Positions 1-12,289 are shown, counted from the first letter of the stretch. The stretch is 64,000 nt of DNA from Diaprepes abbreviatus (GCA_034092305.1 JASJET010000187.1:5550501-5614500), one strand, 5' to 3'. Translations and numbers: made by a program. Notes: generated by a model not told the origin, from the letters alone.

Positions 1-1650
1 GGCGTTAACGGTTTCATAGGCTTAATGTCTTTTAAATATGTGTTGTATAGAGCCCTTAAATCACACTCGATACGATCCACAAAGACTTGAGCTGCATTAT
101 TCCCCCGAAATAGTTCAAATTTCGAAAGTGAGTCGTTAAAAGAGCATTTAATTAAATAAGCAAATGAATAAGGTTCATGTTTAAAACTTTTTACAGTGTA
201 AGAATTTTGTGGGTTTGGTTGTACCGTTTCAACGGATTTTAAAACAGATTCGAAATCTGCATAAACCACGAATGGAACGCGCATTTGCTTTTCTATACCT
301 TCGAATTTTAAAATATTTTCCGGCACACTCTTTCCAAACTTATCGATTTTTAAATCCACTGAGGGTGTTTGCGTGAAAATGTGGTTACAATCGTAGCTTT
401 GATGTAAAGTTAAAGCTAACGGTGTACTAAAATAAATGAGACAACCATCACAGAAATATATTTTATGTTGTTGACAACTAATTGAAACTAAACGTGATAA
501 ATCCCGAATCCAACAATAATGGCTCTTTGAACAAGTCGTATCACAAAAATGTTCACCGCCATCTTTACTACTACAGTCTTTTGTAATTAAAAATAAATTT
601 ACATGTCTATCCAACTTTTATGACGCATACCTCAGTTGACCAATAACTTCATGTATTACTTCATTATTTTCATATTTAGATTCCAGACCGTATACGTTAA
701 TTGATATGTTGTTCATTTCCTCAAATTTTTTAATGTCACGTAATTTTACTTGAAAATTCATACCTGTTAAATTTAGCACTCTAGAAAAATGGGGGTAGGA
801 TGTCTTTTGTGAAGGCGCTGCCGTTGGAGGAAACAATGCTGATGTTACAGCCCACGCAAAGCAAAATTCGTCCTGGTTAATCACATTGACGACAGCTCCT
901 TTCTTTTCAATAGAACACGGCAACTTGATGTATGATGAGCTACCCATAGGCATATACTTGTTGATACTAATTTCCAAGTATAAAATTCGCACAAGAGCCC
1001 ATCCTATAACAAGAAAAATAATATATAAAAATCAGTTTAATATATTGGGTTTTGATTTTTCCATACCGGAATCTTTCTCCTGGAACTCTGTCGCCTGCGT
1101 TTTTATTAATTCGGTGAAAGAATGGTAAACGTCATCCAAATCACTTTCTACACTAATTATTTGATTAGCAGTGTTGAAGGATTTTTCACTGAATATTTCT
1201 TGTGATGGAAACATGTACTCGCCAACAGCTGTCATGTTAACTTTTAAAGCATGATGCACACGTAATAAATTATTAACAAGTTCCACCACCTTGGATTTAA
1301 TGTCTGCAGAGAACATTACGTAATCGGAATGCTCCATATCACTGCTAACCCGAGGTTGCAATTCTCCTTTTGAAGGCACATTCAACGAGTTGCACACCAT
1401 GACATACCGGCAAACATCAATTATTTTTATGTTGTTGTGTTCGTTTATGCGCTGACATATGATTTATTGGAACATCTACATTACATATAGCGCAATTAAT
1501 TACCGGAATCGTCGATGTATACTCTTCAATTCGGAGCCGTTTTCCTCCAGGCACTTCATTAAATCTCGCCGCACACGATTCTCTTTTATGACGTCTCATA
1601 TTATAACTATTAGTAAACTTAGAACCGCAATTTTCACAAACATATGCCAT
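1..1650 (-). pseudogene. Virus-like protein-primed family B DNA polymerase, N-terminal half, decayed
   Basis: Minus-strand coding block that runs off the left edge. It begins at ATG 1650 with two C2H2/C2HC-like zinc fingers (CENC...H, CAIC...H; 1417-1650). A helical linker follows (about 1067-1380), then a segment with CFAWAV near 860, and beyond 618 a Cys/His-rich stretch and the motif VVYADFES near 250, which fits the Exo I (D-x-E) motif of family B polymerases. This layout is the one seen in polymerase proteins of Polinton/adintovirus-type elements in insect genomes. Breaks: TGA at 1417-1419, a frameshift near 1355-1365 and TAA at 618-620, after which the same frame stays open to base 1. 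The polymerase palm motifs would lie left of the window. What is seen is the open frame and motifs; family assignment is from recall. Confidence 0.82.
1004..1066 (-). other. 63-nt spliceosomal intron in the polymerase gene
   Basis: On the minus strand the coding frame stops shortly after EKDSG and resumes about 60 nt later in another frame. The interval starts GTATGG (1066 downward) and ends TTGTTATAG (to 1004). Removing it joins the two frames inside a Gly codon with no stop. Short GT-AG introns of this size are usual in insects. Confidence 0.75.
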
Positions 1651-1737
1651 GATTTCTCAAATATTAACACATGTACTACCTATACAAGTCAGAGCCAACT
1701 GATGAATGAAACTGCCCCATACCTTATATAAAACCAT

Positions 1738-1990
1738 TCAAGGTCACCCCAAACCACGTAACGTATCTTCAAGGTCACACACCCAAGATGACCTCCAACA
1801 AATTCAAGGTCGTCTCGACCAGGGTCAAGGTCAAGGGCACACACACACAGCCTTGAACACAAGGTCAAGGCCAAGGACAAAGCGCACGTGCACTTTTAAG
1901 GTCACTGACAAGGGCATGTGGGCGGGGCCAAAGAGGGGTGGGTCAAGGTCAAGGTCAAGGTCGAGGAGTAGGGGATGGAGAGGATCGGGT
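1738..1990 (+). repeat. Array of AAGGTCA / TCAAGG motifs (array 1)
   Basis: More than a dozen degenerate copies of the hexamer AGGTCA, often in tandem as GGTCAAGGTCAAGG. The array is GC-richer than its surroundings and lies just upstream of the polymerase start. A related array in the same orientation lies at 16,680-16,965. AAGGTCA is also the half-site bound by monomeric nuclear receptors such as FTZ-F1/ERR; no function is shown here. Confidence 0.8.
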
Positions 1991-4050
1991 TATGTTCACT
2001 ACTCACAATGTTATTTCCAAGTAAACTTTGGAAATAAAAACATCTTTTAAAGAGCCTAATATTACGGCACAAGTAACCTGAATAATTTCAGAAACACTGT
2101 TTACCTACTCGGAATTCGCACTGTTGCTTTCACATGATGATTTCATCAGCTAAATATCACAATGTTATTTCCAACCCAATAATATTATTGGTCTAACAAC
2201 AGCCAAGACTTCTTCAAATTCAGCAATAGTAACAGGAAAATATTTTTAAAAAATCAGGATCATTTTCTGGCATTTCTTGAATTAAATTATTTGTATGACC
2301 AAGTTTTTCTCTAATGTTTTCCTCAAATATAGACCCGACCCAGTAGCGACGATTTCCCTTTTTTTTAATAAAGAATATGTCCTTACATTTGTAACTTTTT
2401 TTCTAGATTGCAATGCTGTCGCTATTAATGTTTTATTTTGTTTTATTTTAATTTTTAGATAAAATATAAACAAAAGTCCTAAAAAAAGTTAGGTTAATAC
2501 AAAAGAAACCACACACCTTATGACCGCGGAACGAAATATCCCATGTAGACGATACATTTTTAACTCAAAAGAGCGTAATATGCCTACTCTCAAATTTTTC
2601 TTGTCGTGTGGACTCACGCTGAGGGAAGTGTCAATTACCGTGGCTGGTCAGTAATGGTGTGAATTGGAATCAATTTAGAGACTCGTACGGCATTAATTCG
2701 AGTAGACAGAGAACGGCTTATGCTACAATAGTGCATTACAATTATTTTAGAAGAGTATCTCATTCCATTTGTATCCTATATTGGGGACAATTTCATGCTT
2801 AAATATGATAATGCTTGACCTCGGAACAAGAACAGAATAGTAGTATCGTCAAGAGGTGGAAATTCCTACCATGGTTTGGTCACTGAAAAGTTCTGACTTC
2901 GAGGCTATTGAGCACATTGAGCACATGTGGGTTATTGTAGGGCGGCGACTACTGACAACCCTACAAGCATGGGATCAAATTGATCAGAATACGAACTTTA
3001 AACATCAGAGTAGGAAATAATTGCTTTTTTCTTTCAACATGTGTTTTTTTTTTTCGCAATTTCAGATGTTTTAGAATTAACCTTCAAATGTTAAATTTAT
3101 GCCAAAAACCTACTGATAATGATTAAAATTGAATTTATAGAATTATGCGTGAAATTTGGAGTCCAGTATATTTTTGGTATTGGTGGCAAAGTATCAATAC
3201 TCGAATCGCGGTTTTAATTGCTTTTTAAAACTGAATATGAATATATTCATATAATGAAATAATATAAAATTTAAAATATTTGCAACACTAGGAATTAACA
3301 GTTTTCACCACTTATTGACATTAATATCATATAGGAAATAAGTTTTTGTTTTACGACCTTGTGTTTTATAATCGACCTCAAAAGAAGAAGGTTATCAATT
3401 CTATATCTATATTTTTTCATGTTACTTCAAGCGTAATTTTGGATAGAAATGAAATATTTTGATTAAGCCCTTAAATCAGCATGTTCTAAGGGGTTTTCCA
3501 TGGTGATCCAAAAAAAAACATTTTCAAGATAGGATTTTTCAAGGGGATTAAAAACTGAAAAAATTAGTTGATTAGGTTAATTTTTCATCGATTATAACTT
3601 TTGATAGGAGTGAAATTTCAGCCTTGTTCGAAAGGGCACTTTGAGATAGTTTCATAAAAATATTTCCAAGATTATTTTAAAAAAGTGTGCTGTAAACAAA
3701 TCTACAATTATAAAATTAATTTCAATTATTTGTTTTTTATTTTTATTGGAGTTTTTTTATAGTTTATTAATTTTTAAAAAATATTTTGTTACTTATACAA
3801 CTGCAAAACATAATTATGCAGAGATTTTTCAAAATTTTTTTGAGATAAAATACTATTGTACATTAGGTTTATTCTTGGCAAAAGGGTATATCGTTTTGTC
3901 TTTATAAGATATACAGTGTTAAATAACAAATAAAGATAGTCTTCCAAATTTCAAGAATATGTATGTAGGTATGTGCGTAGAGTTGGGGGTTTGTACACAG
4001 TGACCTGGTAGATCTATTGTGCCCCCAGTGTGTAAGAGTTACTTTATCGG
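1991..4050. other. No gene seen; degenerate repeats
   Basis: AT-rich sequence without credible coding. The phrase CACAATGTTATTTCCAA occurs twice (about 2004 and 2159). Near 3,372 a degenerate end of the AACCGACTTC-type transposon family starts (compare 58,498). Confidence 0.5.
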
Positions 4051-4320
4051 CTACAGCAGGTCCTCCAGTCCTATTTCCCTCAGGAATATCAGGATGTTGG
4101 ACGGCTTCAAGGTCGGTAGTTCCCCTTTTTCGATTTGGTGTGCTCCCAAAAACCGCATCCTAGGGTTTTCTAGAGCACTGCACTTTGCAAGGATATGAAT
4201 AGTTGTTTCGTCCTCCCCCTCACAGAATCTGCACTCTTCTTTTTCTACCAGTCCGAGTTTCTTGAGGTATTCCTTCAGGTGGTAATGCCCCGTCAGGACC
4301 CCTGTCAGAATTCTAAGCTA
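4051..4320 (-). pseudogene. 3' end of an R1/Jockey-type LINE ORF2, 5' truncated
   Basis: An open minus-strand frame of about 90 codons ends at TAG 4051-4053. It carries the C-terminal Cys-Cys-His-Cys pattern typical of R1/Jockey-group ORF2 (CRFCEGEDETTIHILAKC) and ends in IGLEDLL. Coding similarity stops abruptly at about 4320, as expected of 5' truncation during target-primed reverse transcription. A larger, related fragment lies at 38,340-40,720. Confidence 0.8.
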
Positions 4321-4541
4321 CTTTTTTAAGGGGAAAATCAGGTATCAACTGATCTTCAGTGATATTCGGTTATATTATATCTTCCACTGATTTTTTCCAG
4401 TCCCAATTCGTAGCGATAATTTCATTTCCAAGGCATCTTTGACGTTGATAATATGCCCTAAAACAATGTTGTTTTGCTACTCCTGATGTTGGTGGTAATT
4501 TGTCCAAGCGCTACATTTTTTTTTACTTTCAATTCATGCTA

Positions 4542-4960
4542 TTAATTTACAGTCACTTCAGCCATCAACTCCTTGCCTGCATCTTTTTTGTAAAAGATGT
4601 CAGCCAAGGCCGACAAATTGTTATTTTGGAGGAATATTTTTATCGTCGTCACTTTTCGCTTTCCTGCAAAACCTGAGATAGTGTCGCAGCCAGTGAAACA
4701 ATGCAGAAAAGCCAAATATTTTCGGTGTGATGGATCTTTGAAACTATCAGAAGTGTAGTAAGAATCTCGAATGTTACCCGTGGATGGTTTGTGAAATAAT
4801 ATTTCCAAATTTCTGTCATTTAATTCATTTAAAAGCATAAGCAGATCATTGTCTTGTCCAACAACTATCAGTTTTGTCATCTGCGGCGACTTCACTTGCT
4901 GTATTTATTATAAGGATATCAGCATCTTCTGTTTCCTGTTTACATGCGAATCCTGCTGTT
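4542..4960 (-). pseudogene. Fragment of a multi-copy insect gene family, possibly PIN-like
   Basis: An ORF of 117 codons at 4542-4895 contains LIVVGQDNDLLMLL and FLHCFTGCDTISGFAGK. Its N-terminal continuation, with EDADILII, is seen in a shifted frame to about 4960. I recognise the 'sGCDTtS' pattern from a repetitive, uncharacterised insect protein family. The acidic residues after beta-strand-like stretches would fit a PIN/flap-nuclease-like fold, but that is inference. The frameshift at about 4890 and lack of a full-length frame mark it as a broken copy. Confidence 0.5.
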
Positions 4961-6105
4961 TAACTTATTTTTATTACTTTCATTAGATAAAAATTTTTCT
5001 TCCAAATATAGTGCTCATTTAAACTAAAAATAATTTTAACGGTATAGCAGCTACTCGCTCGATGCTCTGAAACGAACTGAGACCCCTCTGCTAGTAGAAG
5101 CCGGTCCTTTCCCTCCTTTACTTACAATACAAGGGCCTTGTTTTGCTCCATTTTCTTTATATTCCGATATGTTCCTAGAATGTTAAAAAATTCTAGAATA
5201 TTGACAGTACTTTTAAATATTGGAGTCAAGTAATTAAGGAGGTGCCTCTCAGTTGGGGGGGGGGTAACAGCTCCAAGGGCCAGGGTTTCCAGTATTACTT
5301 GGAATAATAATGAAAAATTTTGGGTTGGGATTGAAAAATTGACAAAGAAACAATTTCAAGCTTCGGCCAAGATAAACTATTTTTTTTGTTAATTTGAAAA
5401 TTTAAAAGTAGTGATTTAATAGTTTTTTTACTCATTATTTGTAGTATATAATGAGATATTAGAAAATTATAATAATTTTAATAAATAATAACAAATTATT
5501 GTCAATAATCGTAAAACGCATATCGAAAAAAGCCATTTTTTCGGTTTTTTAGATTTTTAGGCAATTTGTTCCATTGTACTGTATATATTTTCTTCCATTT
5601 ATTAAAAGTAGAAGTAAAAACGAAAAAAGCGAGCCTAGTCCGAATTCCGTTGGACAATTAATTTTAAGAGGAAATGTGATTGCAAAATTTCCCTTTTTTT
5701 ATTAAAGTTTAATAAAACCGTAATGGTTAAATGTTTTTGAACAAAATAAATACAGCTTATTTGGAGCATCAAAGGGTACACTCCTTCTAAGTTCTGGGCT
5801 TAATTGAATCATTTTTGTGGAAGAGAAAAACAAAAAACTGAAAAAACGGTTTCGCAAAAAATTGTTTTTCACCCTTAAAATCACTACCCCCCATTTCACC
5901 CCAATGGGTTTCCGGTGGTTCGGATTATTTTCCCTTTATTAGTTATAATATTACCTACAGTTTGCTGTAACGAATTATTTTTTTTTCTTACACCCTGCTT
6001 TACAGTTACGCAGCCTGGTCCATTATCCTGTCTCTATTTATATACCTATGAAATTCCCTATATAAATCTAGAACATAAAAGTTGAGGTCTATCTAGAAAT
6101 GTGAC
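4961..6105. other. No gene seen
   Basis: AT-rich spacer. An eight- to nine-G run lies near 5,260. The open frame at 5702-5899 has no recognisable features. Confidence 0.5.
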
Positions 6106-7200
6106 TCATCGATATAATATTCCTTTCAGCACATTATAATAAATATTTCCGTGGTATGGCTTCAACTTGTGTTGATGAACTCCTTTCATTTTGGTCTTGG
6201 AATTTCTTTGAATTCTATAAACAACCATATTGATTTTACCCAGAACAGTATTTGTCCTTTTTTTTCTGTGGATTCCACAACCAAACTCTATCATTTTGTT
6301 GGAACTCTGCAGAATCTGCCTTGATGGTATGTCATGTCTTCATTCTATCTGTGACCAAATCCATGCGTTCTCTAACTAGGTCATGAACTTTTCGCAAATT
6401 CTTTTGCAAAGCATCTGTCCAGTCTTCAATCTCCATATTTTCTTCAGTTGAGGAACCGAACATTTTGTCGCAAGACAATCTAAGTTCCTTTCCAAATAAA
6501 ACCTTGACTGGTGTAACTTCGGTAGTTTCATGAACTGCGGATCGATAGGCCATTAAGAAAATTGGTAAATATTTGTTCCAATCTTTCTGATGTCTGTCCA
6601 CAACTTTTGAGAGGTGTTCTTCAATGGTCCTATGAAATCTTTCAACCATGATATCTGACTGAGGATGTAAAGCTTTTGCTTTGGTTTTATGGATGTTAAG
6701 TAGTTCGCAGAGCTATTGAAAAAGTTTGGATTCAAAGTTACTTCCTCCAAAGGAATTCCAAATCTGCTGGACATACTGTTAACTAAGACCAGCTACTGTT
6801 GAGGTCTCCTGATTAGGGATGGCAAATACCTCAGGCCATTTACTTAAGTAGTCAATAGCAGCCAAGAGGTATTTGTTGCCTTTATCTGTTTATGAGAATA
6901 GTCCAGCTATGTCAATAGTCATCCGTTCAAAAGGTATTCCAATATTATAGTTCTTCATTTTTCCCTTAGATCAAGTACTTGGACCTTGGCTAACTGCGCA
7001 TTTAGGGCACTGTCTATACCATGATTTTACGTCTTGACAGTAGTTAACCCAGTAAAATCTTTCTCGGAGTTTGTCCAGAGTTTTATGAGCACCAGACTTC
7101 CCATTATGAATTTCTTCAAAAACCATTGAAACTTTCTTTCTAGGTACCACTATCTGAGTTTTAATTTCCTTATCATCGAATTACATGATCTCTTTAGTAA
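6106..7200 (-). pseudogene. gypsy integrase
   Basis: Pieces in several frames. QCPKCAVSQG (about 7,010) is the Cys pair of the HHCC zinc finger; MTIDIAGLF (about 6,910) carries the first catalytic Asp. YLSKWPEVFAIPNQE follows near 6,840. The region 6332-6649 (MVERFHRTIEEHLSKV...) lies after the catalytic Glu. The last piece, 6106-6294, holds the VYRIQRNSKTKMK region and the C-terminal end. In-frame stops and frameshifts interrupt the catalytic core, so it cannot be functional as read. Confidence 0.85.
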
Positions 7201-7586
7201 CCGGTCCTCAATCAAAAGCGAGTCCCACTAAGCCCAAAGTGCCTTGAATGTGAATCCTTTATTCAAGATCTATTTCCAACTAGGATGCGGTTCATTATTT
7301 TCTTTAAGTTGAAGAAATGGCGCCAGATCATTATCTTCAAGCTGATCTTTTCTCATTTGAGCTGTACTTCAGTCTGGATCAACGTCAGAAGTGACTCTCC
7401 GAATAGGAAATTCTTCTCTTTGTTCTACTATGCTGCAATTCTTACGTTCTTGCTTACATGGTCTTCTTGACAAGGCATCTGCATTGTTATGCAGTCTTTC
7501 TGATCTGTTTGATTTTAAAATTGTATTGTTGTAGCTTCTCAAGCCTTGCTACTTGTCCTTCAGGCTACTTCATGTTTAGGAGCCAT

Positions 7587-9025
7587 TTAAGAGCTGCGTA
7601 TTAAAAGTTTCTGTCCATACAAATATTTATGAAAATGTTGGACAACTTTGATTATGGCAAGCAATTCTTTCCTCGTGGCACAATAATTTCTTTCCGGTTT
7701 TGAATATACTGGTCTGAAATATTCAATAATTCGTTCTTGACCATCTTGTATCTGAGACAATACTTCTTCTACCCCTATGTTACTGGTATCTGTATCCAAT
7801 ATGAATTTTCGCAGTTCTTGTGGGTAGCCTAAAATTGGACTGGAAAAGCTTGATTATACTCAAAATCCCATTGATAAAGAACCTTTTCTTTAGTAAGCTT
7901 ATGCAGGGGTAAAGTAATATCGGCAAAACCTTCTACGAATCTTCTATAATATATGCATAACCAGAGAAAGCTTCTCACCTCATGTTTGTCATATGGTCGG
8001 TGGTAATCTTTTATTATTTGAAATTTTCTTTTAATCCGTATGGATTCCCTGTGGTGATACTACATGTCCAAGAAATTCATCTTTTTGTTGGAAGAGCATT
8101 CAACTTTTTGGGTTTATGTCGAAAGTTAGCGTTTTTAATTCTTGCAAAAACTTGTTAATTATGTAAGTGTTCATCTAATGTTTTCCCCATAACCATGACA
8201 TCATCAAGATAGACTAGACTTGTTTTCCATGTAAGGCCTCGCAGTATTGTTTCCATTAGTCGCTCAAAGGTGGCAGGAGCATTGCAGAGTCCGAATGGCG
8301 TAACGTTAAAACGATATAGACCAGCCCGAATAGAAAAAACCGTCTACCCCTTATCTTTATCTTGGATGTCTACTTGCTAATATCCACTTTTTAGATCCCA
8401 GTGTGGACAATCATTGTGATCCAGCCAACGTTGTCAAAGTGTCATCAGTTCTTGGAAGTGGATAGCTATCTTTTTTACTGACGTCATTAAGCTTCCTATA
8501 GTCCACAGAAAATCTAGTAGTTCCATCCTTTTTGGCTATCAGTACAACCGGAGATGATCAAGGACTAGCTGACTCTTCTATAACTCCCTCCTGCAGCATT
8601 TTGTCAACAAGTAACTCTAATTCCTGGCGTTTGACCATGGGAAGTCTTCTAAGTGGCTGGCGTATTAGTTGTGCGCTGCCAGTATTTATTTCATGTTGTT
8701 TGTTGTTCATTCTTCCATCTTCTGCTTCAAAAACATCACTATGCTCCCTTATAAAACTGGCTTTCTTAAGTTCTTGTAGTGAAAGATATTTCCAGTCTGT
8801 CTGGAGCTTCTCAATTAGTCCGTTACATGAAAATTTTGATGTATCTTTGCCGGGTTGTTCATATTTTACTACCCATTTTACTGGCTCGTATAATGCTACT
8901 TCGTCTCCTTTATTAATTTTGACACAGTTAGGAAAAATATTGGCTACTCGTATTAGAATGATGTCACCTGAATTAACTAATGTCTTCGCTACCAGGAATT
9001 TACAGGATTTATTGAGGTGTTGCAC
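7587..9025 (-). pseudogene. gypsy reverse transcriptase and RNase H
   Basis: ORF 8558-9025 covers the linker and start of RT, with LRRLPMVKRQELELLVDKML and the motif GVIEESASP, where gypsy RTs begin. The catalytic YLDD is at about 8201-8212 (LVYLDDVMVMGKTLDEHL). RNase H follows at 7587-7799 (MDTDTSNIGVEEVLSQ; KELLAIIKVVQHF). The frame is broken between 8,550 and 7,800 at several points. Confidence 0.87.
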
Positions 9026-9360
9026 TAATCCGACGTTGCTTCCAGAACTCTTGTTTAGTCTTCCGTAAATGATCTTCTCTGTACTTTCCTTTATTCTGGT
9101 GGTTTGTTCGGCAATGACTATGATTGGTTCGGTATTATGGTTCTTTGACAGAATAAATTCTTCGGTGCCAAACGTTAAGATGTTAAGCTTATTGCCGAAA
9201 GAAACTGCATGTTAACGAATAAGGTCCATTCCAAGAATAAACTCATCTTATATGTCGGCCACTAATATTAATTTTAGCCCTCCAAGTTGAAGCTCCACTT
9301 GTACTTCTCCAATTACCTCAGCTGCTTCTTCGGTACCATTCTTAACATTACTCTTCTGGA

Positions 9361-9480
9361 CAATGGTAGGATTCTAAATTTATAAGCAAGATTTGATTCT
9401 ATCAGAGATACTGCTGCGCCAGTGTCAACAGTTATGGTAATAGGTGTAGCATTGACTTTTCCTTCAATATAAGACTGTCG
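9361..9480 (-). pseudogene. gypsy aspartic protease core
   Basis: A minus-strand frame reads ITITVDTGAAVSLIE, with the catalytic D-T-G-A at about 9415-9426. This is the retropepsin active-site loop. It lies between the gag zinc knuckle (about 9,660) and RT, as expected for gag-pr-rt order. Flanking frames are interrupted. Confidence 0.75.
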
Positions 9481-9629
9481 GCGGTCCTTCCTAGGCTACG
9501 AATGGAAATAATTCAGGGGCCTTCTCGATATTGGTCAACATCTGACCCTTAATGTTGACTTATTATAGTTTTCCTGGTTCTTTTCTGTGCGGTCTTTAGA
9601 TGGTGTACGAGACCTTAATCTCACTCCAC

Positions 9630-10960
9630 AGTCTCTTCTCATATATCCAGTTTGTCCTCATCTGTAACATTCTATTTGGTTTCTTCTATAAGTGAAGTAT
9701 AACTTATTGTGTCCAGTATCTTAATTATTTCAGATAACATTTTCTCCGTTGTTTGGTTCTACAAATCCTTGTTTTTTTCTCTGGTAACGCCTCTTATTTT
9801 TAGCCTTGACACATTATAAGCTGCTTCTATTTCCAAAGCCCTATCCAACACTTCACTGCATTAATTAAACTTGCTTATACGCAACAAATGCTGTATTTCT
9901 TAGTCTCTTATCCCATTAAGAAAATACTGGATTGTAAGATCTTTTCGGAATTCTTCTGTAGCTCCTGGATAAGCCAGATGAACAAGGCGTCTGACATCTC
10001 TTTCATATTCTTGCAAACTTTCTCCATTTCTCTGGTGTCTTGATTTGAGTTGTGACTGATATAACTACCACCGATGTTGATCTCCAAATCGTCTTTCTAG
10101 CGCAGTACTAAGGATTTCATAGTCTTTTTGTTAGATTATAGGAATTGTTTACAATAACCCTAGTGCTGGTCCACGAAGTGCAATTACTAATGCAGTAGCC
10201 ATTTCTTCGTAATTCCAGTTATTTGCACTAGCAGCAGCTTCAAATTGACGTCTGTATTTTATCCAGACTGTTTGGCCATCGTAAGTTGGAGGTATAGTGT
10301 TCTGTCTGGTGGTTATTACTTTATCAGAAGGGCAATTTTTTTTTATTTTATTGACTTCTCTCTGAAGGTCCTTCATTTTAGAATCTATAATATCCACTTT
10401 TGATTCCATCCCATCTACGATTTCCTTTACCTTTTATCGCATTTCTCCTATATCTTGTCGCATAATTGACACAATCCTACTTACTTTGGATTTAATAGTA
10501 TTTACCATACTTTTATTTCTATTTCCTCTACGATTCTTTCATTTCTTGTTGCACTTCTCCTACTTCTTATCGCACGTTTCCTATGTCTTTTCGCATTTCG
10601 CCTAATTCTATCTTGTGTGTGTCCTTGTATAGCTTGTGCGACTTTTGTTGCCCTTGTACAAAGAGCTTTTGGATCCATTTTCTAAATTCATTTTTATCTT
10701 TAATCCGACGTGCTCCTTCTTCCTGTTCTTCGTTTAGACGACATTGTTATTCTTTCAAGCGACTGTCCTTTTCTTCCCGCTTTTCTTTTAGACGACGTTG
10801 TTTTTCTTTTTGGTGGCGATCTTCTTCTTGCTTTTCTTTTTGGCGGCGATCTTTTTCTTCTTGCTTCTCTTTTTCGTGGTGAACTTCTTCCTGCTTTTGT
10901 TTTTAGCATCGTTTTTCCTTTTCTTGTTTATCTCTAAGACGACGTTATTCTATAAGTTCC
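9630..10960 (-). pseudogene. gypsy gag with charged repeat and broken zinc knuckle
   Basis: The 5' part (about 10,690-10,930) encodes a run of near-identical EKQEEDR(R/H)QK-like units, a predicted coiled coil. A second open frame over the same bases gives RKRKAG-type repeats, a shadow. ORF 10149-10409 (PPTYDGQTVWIKYRRQFE) matches capsid-like gag. A CCHC knuckle at about 9,640-9,690 has its second Cys replaced by TGA and its His by Tyr (ECYR*GQTGYMRRDC), so this copy is dead. Confidence 0.75.
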
Positions 10961-11027
10961 ATAAAATCAGCCAATGATTTATTTGTTTGCTGCATTTTGG
11001 CTGTTTGCTGTCTAGTATTTACCATAG

Positions 11028-11424
11028 AATCTTCTAGAATGTTGTCAAAAATTCGGTTCTAGGTCTCTGACTTAATGAAAAATCCGATAGAATTTTCTAG
11101 AACTATCTCGAAAATTCGATTTTAGGCTTCTTCTTTAATGATAAATCCGATGGTGAAGTCCATTTTTCGTTATCTTCTTTAATTTCCAAATAGAATTTTC
11201 TAGAACTATGTCGAAAATTCGGTTTTAAACTTCTTTCTTAATGACAAATTCGATGACGAAGTCCGATTTCGCTATCTCTTTTAGTTTTCAATTAAAAATT
11301 TCTAGAACTTTGCCAAAAATTCGAATCTAAGCTTGTTTATGAATGACAACTCTGATGGTAAAGTCAGTTTTTCAATATCTTTTTGAGTTTAAAAATAGAA
11401 CGTTCTAGAACTTTAGCGAAAATT
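11028..11424. repeat. Tandem repeat, period about 103 bp
   Basis: TTTCTAGAACT recurs near 11,094, 11,196, 11,301 and 11,404. Each time it is followed by a CGAAAATTCG-like stretch and TTAATGAYAAATYCGATG. A partial unit starts near 11,033. About four units. It lies between gypsy gag and the truncated capsid gene, so it may be the gypsy 5' leader/LTR repeat or an unrelated satellite. Confidence 0.8.
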
Positions 11425-11960
11425 AATCTCAATTTCTTACATAGCAGTTGGTAAAAGTAGGAGCAGTAATCATGATAAGTTCTTGTTGTATATTGAAAAC
11501 ATCCTTTGTACAGTCTTCGGCGACTCCCACAAAATATTTTAAGGTAATTTCCTGGGGAATACATTACTTGCGGTATCTAGGGTATCTTGGTTTGCTTCAT
11601 TGAGACCCCATCCGTATGTCATCAGAGATCTATGTTGCAAACTTCCGAATGAAACCATTGCTTCTAACCTCATGGTAACTCCAGGATTACGAACCACCAC
11701 AACCCGCTTGCCTCCCATTTCGTAGCGAATTTCATGGAACGAATATGCCAGGGCATTATGTGATAAAGATAATCTTTTCGTTGCATCGGCAGATCGAAAT
11801 TTTCTTTTGATATATATGTAGCTTTTGGTAATATCTAGTATAATATTTTAAAGATTAATAGAAATATGGGCTTCATCCAAATTGTTAAAAGATAGAGATC
11901 CGTAGGATTTATATGTACGTTCTTCTAGACTAATAATGGAATTGTCCAAGATGGGTTAGG
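11425..11960 (-). pseudogene. Virus-like (hexon-type) major capsid protein fragment
   Basis: Minus-strand pieces in more than one frame: SYIYIKRKFRSADATKRL, then SHNALAYSFHEIRYEMGGKR, VRNPGVTMRLEAMVSF and YGWGLNEA (about 11,600-11,830). The next piece, in another frame, contains LKYFVGVAEDCTKDVFNIQQ (about 11,460-11,560). The asparagine/phenylalanine-rich 'EIRYE' strand followed by a short Gly-Val-Thr segment is the pattern I associate with the double-jelly-roll capsid of Polinton/adintovirus-type elements. Similarity ends at the tandem repeat at 11,424, so the C-terminal half is missing. Stops and frameshifts are present. Confidence 0.68.
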
Positions 11961-12289
11961 TAAAAACTCAATTTTATCACTTGTTGTAATGATCATTTTT
12001 CTACCTTTAGACCAATTGATTTTAAAAAGTTATAATCATTTGCAGACAACTGCTGAGATGTTTGTGATATCACAAAAGTACAGTATGGTAAGCGAAATCA
12101 AGTTGTCAACGGGGGCGGAGATGCCAGCCACATTCCCATTTCTAGTGCCAAAGGCAAGGTCGGATCTATTTTTCAAGTTGTCGACGGAGAAAGGGATACA
12201 CATTTCTAGAGAGGCAGAATCGAGTTTATTTTCCAGAACTCAAAGCTCTTGGGGGGGGGGGGGCGATTGAGTCGTGTTTTATGTCACTC

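Larger units (their letters stand above)
6106..10960 (-). mobile_element. Degenerate Ty3/gypsy retrotransposon
   Basis: In minus-strand order: gag with a charged repeat region, a damaged zinc knuckle, protease (DTGA), reverse transcriptase (YLDD), RNase H and integrase ending in a gypsy-type C-terminal extension. Many stops and frameshifts occur. I could not find a pair of LTRs; the ~103-bp tandem repeat at 11,028-11,424 adjoins its 5' side. It separates the polymerase and capsid genes of the virus-like element. Confidence 0.88.

Noticed and set aside
1738..1990. CRISPR-like or telomeric array
   Set aside because: Units are irregular 6-7-mers without spacers, and the setting is eukaryotic.
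8532..9068. 178-codon plus-strand ORF
   Set aside because: Shadow of the gypsy RT frame on the minus strand (8558-9025), which has the family motifs.
10583..10937. Two plus-strand ORFs rich in Ser/Arg and Phe/Leu
   Set aside because: Reverse-strand readings of the repetitive, charged gag region.
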